Shown: positions 26,558-36,115 of the stretch, one piece after another
Numbering within the stretch: position 1 is the first letter of the stretch
How the letters are laid out: every line of letters begins with the position of its first letter
Assembly (NCBI GenBank): GCA_019187405.1
Contig: JABAQZ010000002.1
Coordinates: 1 to 64,000, forward strand
Reading direction: 5' to 3'
Source: Ignavibacteria bacterium
GTDB taxonomy: Bacteria > Bacteroidota > Ignavibacteria > Tepidaquicellales > Tepidaquicellaceae
DNA: 64,000 bases
The notes under the pieces: model-generated
What the model saw: only the letters and a program-made list of their open reading frames with translations
Database searches by the model: none
Told to the model about the DNA's origin: nothing
Position numbers and translations under genes: made by a program

Positions 26558-27451
26558 TTGAAAATCATTCACTTTATTCTATTCTTTTTATTTTCATTCA
26601 TTTTTACGAGTAACATTTTTTCTCAAGGCGAAATCATTGATGATTTTTCCCAAAAGGCAATGCCCGGCTGGATTTGGGGCGGACTTGAGATGAAGTATTC
26701 ACATGAAGAAGATAATAGAGAAAACGGATTTGCCGAAATTCTTTCAAAGGATAAGATTTCGGGTTCGGGCTATATTGGTAAGATTCTATTAAAGAAATCA
26801 TATTTATTTTCTGCTGGTAATTTCATAAATGCAATGTTAAAAGGAGTAAATAATGATGCTTATGTAAGGATTCAGATTCTTTATGACATTGATAATGATT
26901 CCTTTTTTGATGAAAACAAAGATTTGAAATTATCTTCGAAGCCTGTTTCAATGAATTTTGACGGCTGGAAAGAAATTAAATTGAAATTAGATCAGGAGAA
27001 TTTTGAAATAATTTCCAAGTTTAATGACAGTTTTGAAGTTACCGAAGAAGAAGCTTTTGCCATACAGTTTGAGTTTGAAACTGGAAATAATTTCAATACT
27101 TCTAATTTTGAATCCGGTATTGCTTTAATTTCAGAAGTAATTAACAAAGAAGCATTTGAATCAGGATTTGTTCCAGGAAGCAGCCATGAATCTTATTTCA
27201 AAGCAAAAAATTTTCCGAATCCATTTAATCCCTCTACGACAATTTCATTTGAGCTGCCTCAGTCAACTTATGTTTCTATTACTGTTTATGACAGATTGGG
27301 AAGAGAAGTAGTAGTGCTTCTGGATCAAAATCTTGATTCCGGAGAACATTCAGTTGAGTTTAATGCAACCGAATATCCAAGCGGGATTTATTTTTACAGG
27401 ATTAAAACTCCGGAAAAAACAGAAGTCAGAAAAATGCTTTTGACAAAGTAA
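26558..27451 (+). CDS. Secreted T9SS-type A sorting-domain protein
   Basis: 297 residues. The signal peptide spans about 1-22 (IHFILFFLFSFIFTSNIFSQ) and is followed by GEIIDDFS. The passenger of about 190 residues (DDFSQKAMPGWIWGG, AYVRIQILYDIDNDSFFDEN, DGWKEIKLKL) looks like a beta-sandwich of carbohydrate-binding type. The C-terminal T9SS domain runs from about 216 (NFPNPFNPSTTISF) to KMLLTK. The start is TTG at 26558. It lies 35 bases after the minimal sorting-domain gene, so the two may be co-expressed. Confidence 0.87.
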   Translation: MKIIHFILFFLFSFIFTSNIFSQGEIIDDFSQKAMPGWIWGGLEMKYSHEEDNRENGFAEILSKDKISGSGYIGKILLKKSYLFSAGNFINAMLKGVNNDAYVRIQILYDIDNDSFFDENKDLKLSSKPVSMNFDGWKEIKLKLDQENFEIISKFNDSFEVTEEEAFAIQFEFETGNNFNTSNFESGIALISEVINKEAFESGFVPGSSHESYFKAKNFPNPFNPSTTISFELPQSTYVSITVYDRLGREVVVLLDQNLDSGEHSVEFNATEYPSGIYFYRIKTPEKTEVRKMLLTK

Positions 27452-27503
27452 TTTTTTTTCCGAAGTTTTAATAGAGTTCATACTTACAAAACAATAATTA
27501 TCT

Positions 27504-29039
27504 TTAATGGATAGATATTATTCCTGCGGGAAATGATCCCATCTCAATTCTTTTGTCAGTTAATTCAAAATTTGACATCTTTATTAAACGTGTTACGCCT
27601 ATCTTTTGACTTCCAACCTGCGGATGATGACCATTGAATCCTGACTGAGTTTCACATGCTATTATCGCATATTGTCCGTCCTGCGAAAAATCCACTCCAT
27701 GAGGCTGAATCCCTACATCAGTAATTGTCGTAACAATAGATTGCGTTGATGTGTTTATTACGGATACAGTATTATTGTTTCTGTTACACACAAACAAATA
27801 CTGACCGTTATCAGTAAATTTCATCAACAAAGGAAAAGCTCCAGTTCCAAGATTAATTGCATTGACTTGCTGTAAGTCAGCAGCATTATAAATCCTTATT
27901 TGATTTGCACCTCTACAGGAAATATAAAGATAATTCTGATCCGGAGATAATACTATCTGATAAGGTCTGAAATTTGATGTTCCGTTACCGGATGGCGGTA
28001 CCGATGGATCGATCGGAGCTTTCTCATAAGTAGTATCGGAGGCATAAAAATGATTAGCATCAATTTTGAAAATGTATTCGCCGATTTCAGAAGCAACAAA
28101 TAAAGTATTACCATCATTAGTAAGCGCCATGCCGTGAGGTCCTTTCATCCTGACTTCTGAAAAAATGTCCGTTACAGTCATGTTGGTCGCATTGAATTTT
28201 GTTGTAGTCGTAACAGAACCCGTAGATTCAAAATTTGTTACGAAACCGTAATTTCCGTCCGGAGTAATTTCTATGTGTGCCGGACTTGAACCTGCCTGCA
28301 TTCTGCCGACTTCGGCATAATTAGACACATCATATTTTTCTACATATCCTTCCTGTATCAGACTAACATAGAAATATCTCGAGTCGGGGCTTAAATTAAC
28401 ATAATGTGGCGCATCGAGCTGATTGGATCTCCCCCCTACCGGAACAAGCCGTGTAACCTGCATGTTATCTGTCTTTAATACGGCAACAACATCAGCAGCC
28501 TGGTTTGTAATTAAGCATTTTAAATTATTACTATAATCTGAAAAAGCAATCTGACCTTCTTTGCTGGCTGCACCGCTGTTTATCCAGTTCATTATTGTAC
28601 CAACTTTATCCGATCCGATTTTATGATATTCTGTCAATGAAACCGTTGTCACCGGAGCAATGAGTGTATCAGAATTTAAAACCGATATCATATGAGACCA
28701 GAATCCGTTGTATGGTATAACCATAGTTCCGTTTTCAGACCCGTTCAGAGTATTTTGCCAACTGGTCAAATCAAGATTTTCTGCTGGATTCTCACTTGCA
28801 TGACATGAAGGAGTTGTGCAGGTAATGTTGCTTGTCGAATAGGGTTCATTGAAAATTGCCTGAATCTCATCCGGGAAACCGGAATTATTTCCCGAAGAAT
28901 TTACAAAATCCTGCTCACAAGATTGTAAAGAAATAGACATGAAGTAAATTATTGATAAAAAAAGAAACAAAGACAAATAACTCTTTAGATTGTCTGACAA
29001 AAATCTAATTTTATCACTTTTCGAAATTTCTGAATTCAT
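27504..29039 (-). CDS. YVTN-type beta-propeller lipoprotein with CX4CH cytochrome-like segment
   Basis: 511 residues. A hydrophobic segment (21-37) leads to the lipobox SLQS/C with Cys41. Residues 55-165 resemble a compact cytochrome-c-like domain whose only CH motif is CTTPSCH (74-80), spacing CX4CH. From about 170 to the end are repeated propeller blades with Asp/Gly-rich turns such as 'LSPDSRYFYVSLIQEG', 'ITPDGNYGFVTNFE', 'LTNDGNTLFVASE', 'LSPDQNYLYISCRG' and 'FTDNGQYLFVCNRN'. Likely exported and membrane-anchored; a role in electron transfer or ligand sensing is inference. It faces the T9SS gene convergently. Confidence 0.82.
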   Translation of the reverse strand: MNSEISKSDKIRFLSDNLKSYLSLFLFLSIIYFMSISLQSCEQDFVNSSGNNSGFPDEIQAIFNEPYSTSNITCTTPSCHASENPAENLDLTSWQNTLNGSENGTMVIPYNGFWSHMISVLNSDTLIAPVTTVSLTEYHKIGSDKVGTIMNWINSGAASKEGQIAFSDYSNNLKCLITNQAADVVAVLKTDNMQVTRLVPVGGRSNQLDAPHYVNLSPDSRYFYVSLIQEGYVEKYDVSNYAEVGRMQAGSSPAHIEITPDGNYGFVTNFESTGSVTTTTKFNATNMTVTDIFSEVRMKGPHGMALTNDGNTLFVASEIGEYIFKIDANHFYASDTTYEKAPIDPSVPPSGNGTSNFRPYQIVLSPDQNYLYISCRGANQIRIYNAADLQQVNAINLGTGAFPLLMKFTDNGQYLFVCNRNNNTVSVINTSTQSIVTTITDVGIQPHGVDFSQDGQYAIIACETQSGFNGHHPQVGSQKIGVTRLIKMSNFELTDKRIEMGSFPAGIISIH

Positions 29040-29542
29040 TTTTTTTATTTGATGATTTGTTTTAGTTTGTTTTTCTTACTTTTATTGAAAAGAATTCCTT
29101 GGATTTACAAATTAAAGAATTGGCTGACTCCCCTATCATAACTCATTTATAATATAAGATAAACTGGTCTTTTCATTCAGCTGACTTTTATTAAATACTA
29201 AGCAAATATTATAATGATGCCTTAAAAATGTAATCAATTTCATTTTGAACTATTACAACTTTTAAACCCATGTTAAAAATTCCATCTGCCCACTTATTTA
29301 TAACCACATTGAAATTAGTATCCTGCAATTAAGAATTATATATATTTTAGATAATAGAAGTTAAAAATCTTACTTATCAAATCATCATCGCAGATTTGTA
29401 ATCTGATTAGAATTTTATGATGGAATTTCTTTGAATTCAATTGATTATGAGTTGTGTTTAAAATATAGGAATGACATTTAAAATTCAATTAGCAATAATT
29501 TACTTACTTATTTTATTGAAATACATAAGTTATATTGCAACC
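29040..29542. other. Non-coding region upstream of arginase
   Basis: About 500 AT-rich bases between the divergent propeller-lipoprotein and arginase genes. No RNA gene or known riboswitch was recognised. A small perfect hairpin CAGATT-TGT-AATCTG lies at 29391-29405. An in-frame extension of arginase to 29471 encodes 24 hydrophobic residues and is probably untranslated leader. Confidence 0.45.
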
Positions 29543-30481
29543 ATGATTAATAAAAATAAAAAAATAAACAAACGAATAGGGCTTATAGGATTTCCAATGG
29601 ACTTGGGCGCAGACAGGCGGGGGGTTGACATGGGACCATCGGCAATTCGATATTCAAACCTCGAAGAAAAGCTTGAAAAACTTAGTTACAAAGTAACAGA
29701 TTTCGGTGATATTGATGTAAAAATTCTCGAGATTCAAAAAATAAAAAATTCAAAGCTGAAATACCTTCCTGAAATTGAAAAGACTTCAAAGGCATTGGCA
29801 AAAAAAGTAGAAAACCTTCTTGTTAAAAATTATTTTCCTTTGATAATTGGGGGAGATCATTCTACTGCAATCGGATCAGTAGCGGGTATTTCAAACTTTT
29901 GCAGGAAAAGAAATAAAACTTTAGGGATTGTATGGATAGATGCTCATGCAGATATGAATACTGAGGATACAACTCCTTCAGGAAATATACACGGCATGCC
30001 ACTTGCCATAGCGCTTGGACTTGGGAATAATAGGCTTGTAAGGATAAACGGATTTTCACCAAAAGTGAAAGTAGAAAATGTTGCTTTGATTGGTGTAAGA
30101 GATGTTGATTTTTATGAATCAATAAACATTAAAAAACTGGGATTAAATGTTTATACGATGACTGAAGTAGATAAACAGGGTATTCCAAGGATTATTTCAA
30201 AAATTCTGAATGATTTTAAAAAAAGAGTGGATCACATTCACATTAGCTTTGATATGGACGGTATTGATCCTGACTTTGCTGAAGGCGTTGGCACACCCGT
30301 ACCGGGCGGTCTGACATACAGAGAATCGCAGCTGCTGATGGAAATGGTTGCCGATTGCGGATGCATGAACTCACTTGAAATGCTTGAGGTAAACCCGATT
30401 CTTGATAATAAAAATAAGACTGCAAATCTTGCAACTGAATTAATTGTTTCAGCTTTAGGTAAAAGTACTTTGTATGATTAA
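29543..30481 (+). CDS. rocF: Arginase
   Basis: About 312 residues from ATG 29543 (MINKNKKINKRIGLIGFP). The in-frame ATG at 29471 adds a 24-residue hydrophobic stretch not normal for this cytosolic family. Mn-binding motifs of the ureohydrolase fold are present: 'IIGGDHSTAIGS', 'WIDAHADMNTEDTTPSGN' and 'SFDMDGIDPDFAEGVGTP'. The 'SGNIHGMPLAIALG' segment favours arginase over agmatinase. It converts arginine to ornithine and urea. The stop lies one base from the convergent valS stop. Confidence 0.92.
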   Translation: MINKNKKINKRIGLIGFPMDLGADRRGVDMGPSAIRYSNLEEKLEKLSYKVTDFGDIDVKILEIQKIKNSKLKYLPEIEKTSKALAKKVENLLVKNYFPLIIGGDHSTAIGSVAGISNFCRKRNKTLGIVWIDAHADMNTEDTTPSGNIHGMPLAIALGLGNNRLVRINGFSPKVKVENVALIGVRDVDFYESINIKKLGLNVYTMTEVDKQGIPRIISKILNDFKKRVDHIHISFDMDGIDPDFAEGVGTPVPGGLTYRESQLLMEMVADCGCMNSLEMLEVNPILDNKNKTANLATELIVSALGKSTLYD

Positions 30482-30482
30482 A

Positions 30483-33116
30483 TCAGTTTAATAATTTATG
30501 AAGTTTTTCAAGCTTTTCAGTTGCTTCTTCTTTTTTTTGTTTTTCCTTTTCCACAATTTCCTTTGAAGCTTTATTTAAAAAATTCTCATTAGATAATTTT
30601 TTATTCAAAGTATTTAAATAATTTTTCAGATTATCAATTTCTTTTTTAATCATTTCGCTTTGCTTTTCCAAATCCAGAACACCTTCCAAAGAAAGAAATA
30701 TCTCATATCTGTTAATCACAGTACTTGAAAACTGCGTATCTTTTTCCGGAGTTGATTTCACATTCAGAGTATTCAGGTTACAGAGTCTTTTTATGAATTC
30801 TTCATTTTCAATGATAAGAGTTTTATATTCCTCATCTTCCGATTTTATATAAACATTGCATTTCTTAGCAGGCTGAATTCCATTGTTGATTCTCAAATTT
30901 CTAATTCCTGTAATGACTTCTTTTATAGTTTCAAACTTTGTTTCTACATTTTCGTCGATTTCCGATTTAGAAACGGAAGACAGCCTTTGAAGTGACAATG
31001 AAACTTCATTTCTGCTCTCATCCATTAAATGCCAGATCTCTTCCGTAACAAATGGTATAACAGGGTGCAGAAGCTGTAATATATTTTCATAGAGTATTAC
31101 TGCTCTGCTTAATATATTATATGCATTTTTCTGATCATTTGAAATTTTCACTTTCAGGATTTCGATATACCAATCACAAAAATCATCCCAGACAAACGAA
31201 TGAAGGCATTTTGTATAATCATTTAATCTGTATTCTTCCAAATAACGATTCATCTGCATTAATGTAGAATGATATCTGCTCACAATCCATTGATCAGTCA
31301 AATCTGATTTTTCATTTGTTGTGTTAAGATTGGAAACAGGCTGATTATTTTTGCTCAAGAATAAAAATCTGCCGGCATTCCAAAGCTTTGTAACAAAATT
31401 CCTGCCGATCTGTGTTTTTTCTTCATTAAAAAGTAAATCATTTCCCAAAGGAGCAAGATATACCATTGTAAATCTCAAAGCATCCGTTCCGTATTTTTCC
31501 ATCAATTCAATTGCATCACTGTAATTTCCAAGAGTCTTTGACATTTTTACACCGCTGATATCCCGAATAGTCGAATGAAAATAAACATCTCTGAAAGGAA
31601 TTTCTTTTTTGTACTCCATACCTGCCATTATCATTCTAGCAACCCATAAAAATATAATTTCCGGTCCCGTCGAGAGTAAATCCGTAGGATAATAATAGTC
31701 AAGCATTTCATTTTTATCTTCATTTTCAGCATCCATCCATCCGAATACACTTAACGGCCATAACCAAGAAGAAAACCATGTATCAAGGACGTCTTCATCC
31801 TGCACCCAGTTTTCCGGATCCTTCGGAGGATATACATCGCAGTACATTTCTCCGTTTTTTTTATTATACCAAATCGGAATTTGATGCCCCCACCATAATT
31901 GCCTGGAGATGCACCAGTCCCTTATATTATCCATCCAGTGAAAATAAACTTTTTTATATTTCTCCGGAAAAAATCTGATTGAACCGTTTTTAACTACATC
32001 AATTGCCGGATATGACAAGTCTTTCATTTTTACAAACCACTGCTCCGAGAGATATGGCTCAATAACTGCTTTTGTTCTGTCAGAAACTGCAACATTATGA
32101 ACATAATCTTCTACCTTTATAAGCAAGTCCTGCTCCTTAAGTTTTTCAAGAATTCTCTGTCTGGCTTCCAATATATCCATTCCCTCAAATTCTCCCGTAT
32201 TTTCATTGAGTTTTGAATTTTTGGTTAATACTATGGGAGCATCCAAATTATGCCTCTCGCCTACTTCAAAATCATTCAAATCATGTGCCGGAGTAATTTT
32301 CAAAGCTCCGGTTCCAAATTCAATGTCAACACAACTGTCGGTTATTACAGGTATTAATTTATTTAAAAATGGCAATATAACTTCTTTATTTTTAAAGTGG
32401 TTATACCTCTTATCATTAGGATTTACTGCGACTGCAGTATCGCCAAACAAGGTTTCAGGTCTGGTCGTAGCAACCGGCAAATAATCACTTTTATCAGCCA
32501 AAAGATATTTAATATAATAGAGTTTGTCCGATTGTTCTTGATAAAATATTTCATCATCGCTGACAGCAGTCTGCGAAACCGGATCCCAATTAACTATTCT
32601 TTTACCCCTGTAAATGAGACCTTTTCTGAATAGATCAACAAAAACTCTTCTGACGACAAGAGATAGACCTTCGTCAAGAGTAAATCGTTCTTTTGACCAA
32701 TCAACTGAAGCGCCTAATTTCTTAAGTTGTTGTTGTATTACTCCTCCGTTATTTTCTTTCCATTTCCAGCAAAGTTCTATAAACTTTTCTCTGCCAACAT
32801 CATATTTAGTTTTACCGGATTTTGCCAGATCTTTTTCAACTACTACTTGTGTTGCTATTCCAGCATGATCCATTCCGGGTACCCAACAAACTTCATAGCC
32901 CTGCATTCTTTTCCATCTGCAATATATATCCTGAATAGTATTGTTAAGTATATGTCCAAAGTGCAGAATACCCGTTACATTAGGCGGAGGTATAACAACA
33001 GAGAATTTCTTTTTCCCGGGAACAGGTTTAGATTCATAAATCTTTTTTTCATCCCAAAATTTTCTCCATTTTAATTCCCTCTCATTAAAATCATACGTCT
33101 TGGGGAAATCAGTCAT
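30483..33116 (-). CDS. valS: Valyl-tRNA synthetase
   Basis: An 877-residue class I synthetase. The HIGH-equivalent is HFGH (52-55) in 'PPPNVTGILHFGH' and the KMSKS loop is GVKMSKTLGN (near 520). Between them is the CP1 editing domain with 'VATTRPETLFGDTAVAVNP'. A C-terminal coiled coil spans about 810-877 (Lys/Glu-rich, SEMIKKEIDNLKNYLNTL), as in bacterial ValRS. It starts one base after the parA stop, last in a six-gene minus-strand run from the CNNM gene. Length is typical. Confidence 0.98.
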   Translation of the reverse strand: MTDFPKTYDFNERELKWRKFWDEKKIYESKPVPGKKKFSVVIPPPNVTGILHFGHILNNTIQDIYCRWKRMQGYEVCWVPGMDHAGIATQVVVEKDLAKSGKTKYDVGREKFIELCWKWKENNGGVIQQQLKKLGASVDWSKERFTLDEGLSLVVRRVFVDLFRKGLIYRGKRIVNWDPVSQTAVSDDEIFYQEQSDKLYYIKYLLADKSDYLPVATTRPETLFGDTAVAVNPNDKRYNHFKNKEVILPFLNKLIPVITDSCVDIEFGTGALKITPAHDLNDFEVGERHNLDAPIVLTKNSKLNENTGEFEGMDILEARQRILEKLKEQDLLIKVEDYVHNVAVSDRTKAVIEPYLSEQWFVKMKDLSYPAIDVVKNGSIRFFPEKYKKVYFHWMDNIRDWCISRQLWWGHQIPIWYNKKNGEMYCDVYPPKDPENWVQDEDVLDTWFSSWLWPLSVFGWMDAENEDKNEMLDYYYPTDLLSTGPEIIFLWVARMIMAGMEYKKEIPFRDVYFHSTIRDISGVKMSKTLGNYSDAIELMEKYGTDALRFTMVYLAPLGNDLLFNEEKTQIGRNFVTKLWNAGRFLFLSKNNQPVSNLNTTNEKSDLTDQWIVSRYHSTLMQMNRYLEEYRLNDYTKCLHSFVWDDFCDWYIEILKVKISNDQKNAYNILSRAVILYENILQLLHPVIPFVTEEIWHLMDESRNEVSLSLQRLSSVSKSEIDENVETKFETIKEVITGIRNLRINNGIQPAKKCNVYIKSEDEEYKTLIIENEEFIKRLCNLNTLNVKSTPEKDTQFSSTVINRYEIFLSLEGVLDLEKQSEMIKKEIDNLKNYLNTLNKKLSNENFLNKASKEIVEKEKQKKEEATEKLEKLHKLLN

Positions 33117-33117
33117 T

Positions 33118-33903
33118 TTATGTCAGTATATTTTCTTTTTTATAATTGTTTTTTAATATTTCGCCCGCAAGTTCAAGGTAAGCAGCTGCTCCTTCTGAAT
33201 TGATTTTATAAAGGCACAAAGGCTTTCCATAAAAGGTAGATTCATTAAGCAGGCTTGTATTTGGAATTACGGTATTCAAAAGATATTTGCTGTATTTTAA
33301 TTTAAGTTCTCTTTCAGAAATCTTTGTAACTTTTGAATCCTTTTCATACATTGTCATTATTATACCTTCAATTTCAAGTTTAGGATTTGCAATTTCTTTA
33401 ATCCATTCAAAGTAGCTGAATAATCTGTCTACAGCCTCCAGTGAAAAATGTCCTGACCTGATCGGTATTAAGATCGAATCAGAAGCAACTAATGCATTTG
33501 TCGAAATTCCCTTCAGCAAAGGAGGACAATCTATGATTATAAAGTCATAATAATATTCAATTTCTCTTAATGCATTTTTTAAAATCAATCTGTTTTCTGC
33601 AAACTTGATAAACTTGTCGTGAACATTTATTGAATATATATTTGAAGGAACAAAATCCAGATATTCAAGCTCTGTCCTGTGAATTGCGGATTTTATTGAA
33701 TGTGTAAAAGCAAATATCTCAGAAAGACTTGCTTTAATCTTATCCGGAGTAAACCCCAGCGCAATTGCAGAAGCGCCAAACGGATCTACATCAACAAGCA
33801 GAGTTTTTTTCTCAGCAACAGCTAGCGATGCCGAAAGATTAACTGCCGTTGTTGTCTTCCCTACCCCGCCCTTCGGGATACATACTGAAATAGTTTTTGA
33901 CAT
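33118..33903 (-). CDS. ParA/Soj-family partitioning ATPase
   Basis: About 261 residues from ATG 33903 (MSKTISVCIPKGGVGKTT). A start at 33927 would overlap pyrC. The deviant Walker A KGGVGKTT, 'LLVDVDPFGASAIALG' and 'FIIIDCPPLL' define the ParA/MinD superfamily, and the 'CIPKGGVGKTTTAVNLSASL' pattern is Soj-like. Such ATPases position chromosomes or other cargo with a partner such as ParB; no parB is in the window. It is tightly packed between pyrC (4 bases) and valS (1 base), so this is possibly an orphan ParA. Confidence 0.88.
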   Translation of the reverse strand: MSKTISVCIPKGGVGKTTTAVNLSASLAVAEKKTLLVDVDPFGASAIALGFTPDKIKASLSEIFAFTHSIKSAIHRTELEYLDFVPSNIYSINVHDKFIKFAENRLILKNALREIEYYYDFIIIDCPPLLKGISTNALVASDSILIPIRSGHFSLEAVDRLFSYFEWIKEIANPKLEIEGIIMTMYEKDSKVTKISERELKLKYSKYLLNTVIPNTSLLNESTFYGKPLCLYKINSEGAAAYLELAGEILKNNYKKENILT

Positions 33904-33907
33904 AAGT

Positions 33908-35188
33908 TCAGAGTTTTGAAAATACAATTTGATTATTATTCAACACACAATATGGCTTACAGTCAAGCTGATATCCGTTGAATGGTGTATTTCTGCATTT
34001 GGATTTAAATTTATTTTTATCCACAAGCCATTTTGCTTTTGTATCGAGTATCGTTAAGTTTGCATTTTCGCCTTCTTTTATTCTAATGCTGTTCAGACCA
34101 ATTATTCTTCTTGGATTTATTGACATTTTATATATCATCTGCTCAAAACTAATTACTCCTGATTTTACAAGATGTGTAAAAGTCAATCCGACTGATGTTT
34201 CAAGCCCAATGATGCCAAAAGGCGAATCATAAAAATTCTGGTTTTTTTCGTACTCTGTATGCGGAGCATGATCGGTACAGATTACCTCAATGGTATCATC
34301 TTTCAATCCGGCTTTAATTTCCTCCACATCATCATTTGTTCTCAAGGGAGGGTTCATTTTATAATTGGCATCATAAGCGGTACAAAACTTATCAGTTAAT
34401 ATAAAGTGATGTGGGCATACTTCCCCGGTTGCATTTATTCCTTTCATTTTTGCATCTCTTAATAAACTGACGCTTTGTCCGCAGGAAATATGCTGTATGT
34501 GATATTTTGAATTTCTTACAAACTCTGTAATGAGAAGATCTCTTGCAATTACCGACGTTTCACTTATTGCTGGAATTCCTTTTAATCCTGTAAGCGTAGA
34601 AATAAACCCTTCGTTAATTACACCTTTGTTTGATAATGATTTATCTTCACAATGCTGAATTACAATTGAGCCAAGCTGTGATGTATATTCAAGAGCTCTT
34701 CTGAATATTTCAGGATTATAGATAGGCAGACCGTCATCGGTAAATGCTGAAGCCCCGGCTTCATGAAGTGATAGGATCGGAGAAAGAGTTTCGCCTTGGC
34801 TTTTTAGAGTAGCCGATGCTGCAATTTTCACATCGACAATATTTCCGGAAGTCTTATTTATTAAATCTCTAACAAGAACAGGAGAGTCAATTACGGGATT
34901 TGTATTAGGCATGCACAAAACACCTGTAAATCCGCCATTTGCCGCTGCTTCAGTTCCTGTTTTAAAATTTTCCTTATGTGTTTGGCCTGGGTCTCTGAAA
35001 TGTACATGCATATCAAATAATCCTGGTACGCATGTTTTATTTTTTAAATCACATACTTTGTCAAATTTTATTCCTGACTTTACCCGACCGATTTTTTTAA
35101 TCACTCCATCCGAAATATAGATATCTGCAACTTCATCGATAGAATCTTCAGGTGAAATTATATGTAAATTTCTAAGCAGTACTTTCAT
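33908..35188 (-). CDS. pyrC: Dihydroorotase
   Basis: A 426-residue amidohydrolase. It has 'DMHVHFRDPG' (metal His pair and substrate Arg), 'GFTGVLCMPNTNPVID', 'HCEDKSLSNKG', 'HISCGQSVSLLRDA' and 'CTDHAPHT'. This is the long bacterial class I dihydroorotase, cyclising carbamoyl-aspartate to dihydroorotate. The start overlaps the pyrB stop by four bases, which supports the pyrimidine assignment over allantoinase. Confidence 0.95.
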   Translation of the reverse strand: MKVLLRNLHIISPEDSIDEVADIYISDGVIKKIGRVKSGIKFDKVCDLKNKTCVPGLFDMHVHFRDPGQTHKENFKTGTEAAANGGFTGVLCMPNTNPVIDSPVLVRDLINKTSGNIVDVKIAASATLKSQGETLSPILSLHEAGASAFTDDGLPIYNPEIFRRALEYTSQLGSIVIQHCEDKSLSNKGVINEGFISTLTGLKGIPAISETSVIARDLLITEFVRNSKYHIQHISCGQSVSLLRDAKMKGINATGEVCPHHFILTDKFCTAYDANYKMNPPLRTNDDVEEIKAGLKDDTIEVICTDHAPHTEYEKNQNFYDSPFGIIGLETSVGLTFTHLVKSGVISFEQMIYKMSINPRRIIGLNSIRIKEGENANLTILDTKAKWLVDKNKFKSKCRNTPFNGYQLDCKPYCVLNNNQIVFSKL

Positions 35189-36111
35189 TTTACTTTGGAC
35201 TCATTCATTATTTTAAACAATGCACATTTTACCGCAAGTCCGTTTGTAACCTGCCTCAACACCATTGAGTTTTGCATAACAGATGTTTCGTAGTCTATTT
35301 CGACATTTATGTTCATTGGTCCGGGATGAAGAATTTTTATTTCCGGATTACTTTTAATTCTGTCCATTGTAATTCCATAGTGTCTGTTGTATTCACTCAA
35401 CGAACTAAGCATCGTTCCGGCTTCCCTCTCCATCTGAACTCTCAGTAAAATCAATGCATCTGACTTTTTGACGGCTTCATTTGTATCAAGCATAACATTT
35501 ACACCAAGACCTTCAATGTCTCTTGGGATAAACGGGATGGGACCACAAACAGAAATATTTGCATCAAACTGCTTTAATCCGAAAATATTAGATTTAGCAA
35601 CTCTGCTGTGGGATATATTCCCCATTATGCAAACATTAAGGTTTTTCAGCTCACCAAATTCTTCTTTCAAAGTATAAATATCAAGCAAACCCTGAGTGGG
35701 GTGCTCGTTTGTCCCATCGCCTGCATTAATAATTTTTGAAGAAGAATATTTTTCGATCAAGTAAGGTACACCCGGGACCTGATGTCTGACAACAAGAAAA
35801 TCAAACTTCATCGATTCAATGGTTTTTAATGTATCGAGCAGGCTTTCGCCTTTATTCATTGAAGAGCTTCCCTTTGAAAAATTAACGACGTTCATTCCAA
35901 GCATTTTTTCAGATAGTTCAAAGGAAGTTTGTGTCCTTGTCGAACTTTCAAAAAATAAATTAATTACGGATTTCCCGTCAAGTATTTTTTCAACACAGAT
36001 TTTATTTTCAATTTTCTTTTTGTAGTATGATGTGATTTTAAATATTTCCTCGATGTAATCCTTTTTTAAATTTCTTAACCCCAAAAGATTTTTCATATTC
36101 TCATTTTTCAT
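35185..36111 (-). CDS. pyrB: Aspartate carbamoyltransferase catalytic subunit
   Basis: About 309 residues from ATG 36111, 4 bases after the mlaE stop; the longer frame to 36153 overlaps mlaE and encodes an odd N-terminus. Carbamoyl-phosphate site SSTRTQTSFELSEKMLG, 'GDGTNEHPTQGLLDIYTL', and 'LHPGPMNINVEI' with 'NGLAVKCALF' at the end are diagnostic. It commits carbamoyl phosphate and aspartate to pyrimidines. No pyrI regulatory subunit or pyrR lies nearby. Confidence 0.96.
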   Translation of the reverse strand: MKNENMKNLLGLRNLKKDYIEEIFKITSYYKKKIENKICVEKILDGKSVINLFFESSTRTQTSFELSEKMLGMNVVNFSKGSSSMNKGESLLDTLKTIESMKFDFLVVRHQVPGVPYLIEKYSSSKIINAGDGTNEHPTQGLLDIYTLKEEFGELKNLNVCIMGNISHSRVAKSNIFGLKQFDANISVCGPIPFIPRDIEGLGVNVMLDTNEAVKKSDALILLRVQMEREAGTMLSSLSEYNRHYGITMDRIKSNPEIKILHPGPMNINVEIDYETSVMQNSMVLRQVTNGLAVKCALFKIMNESKVK

Positions 36112-36115
36112 GATA

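Noticed and set aside
29471-29542. Hydrophobic N-terminal extension of arginase, possible signal peptide
   Set aside because: Arginases are cytosolic, and ATG 29543 gives the usual N-terminus.
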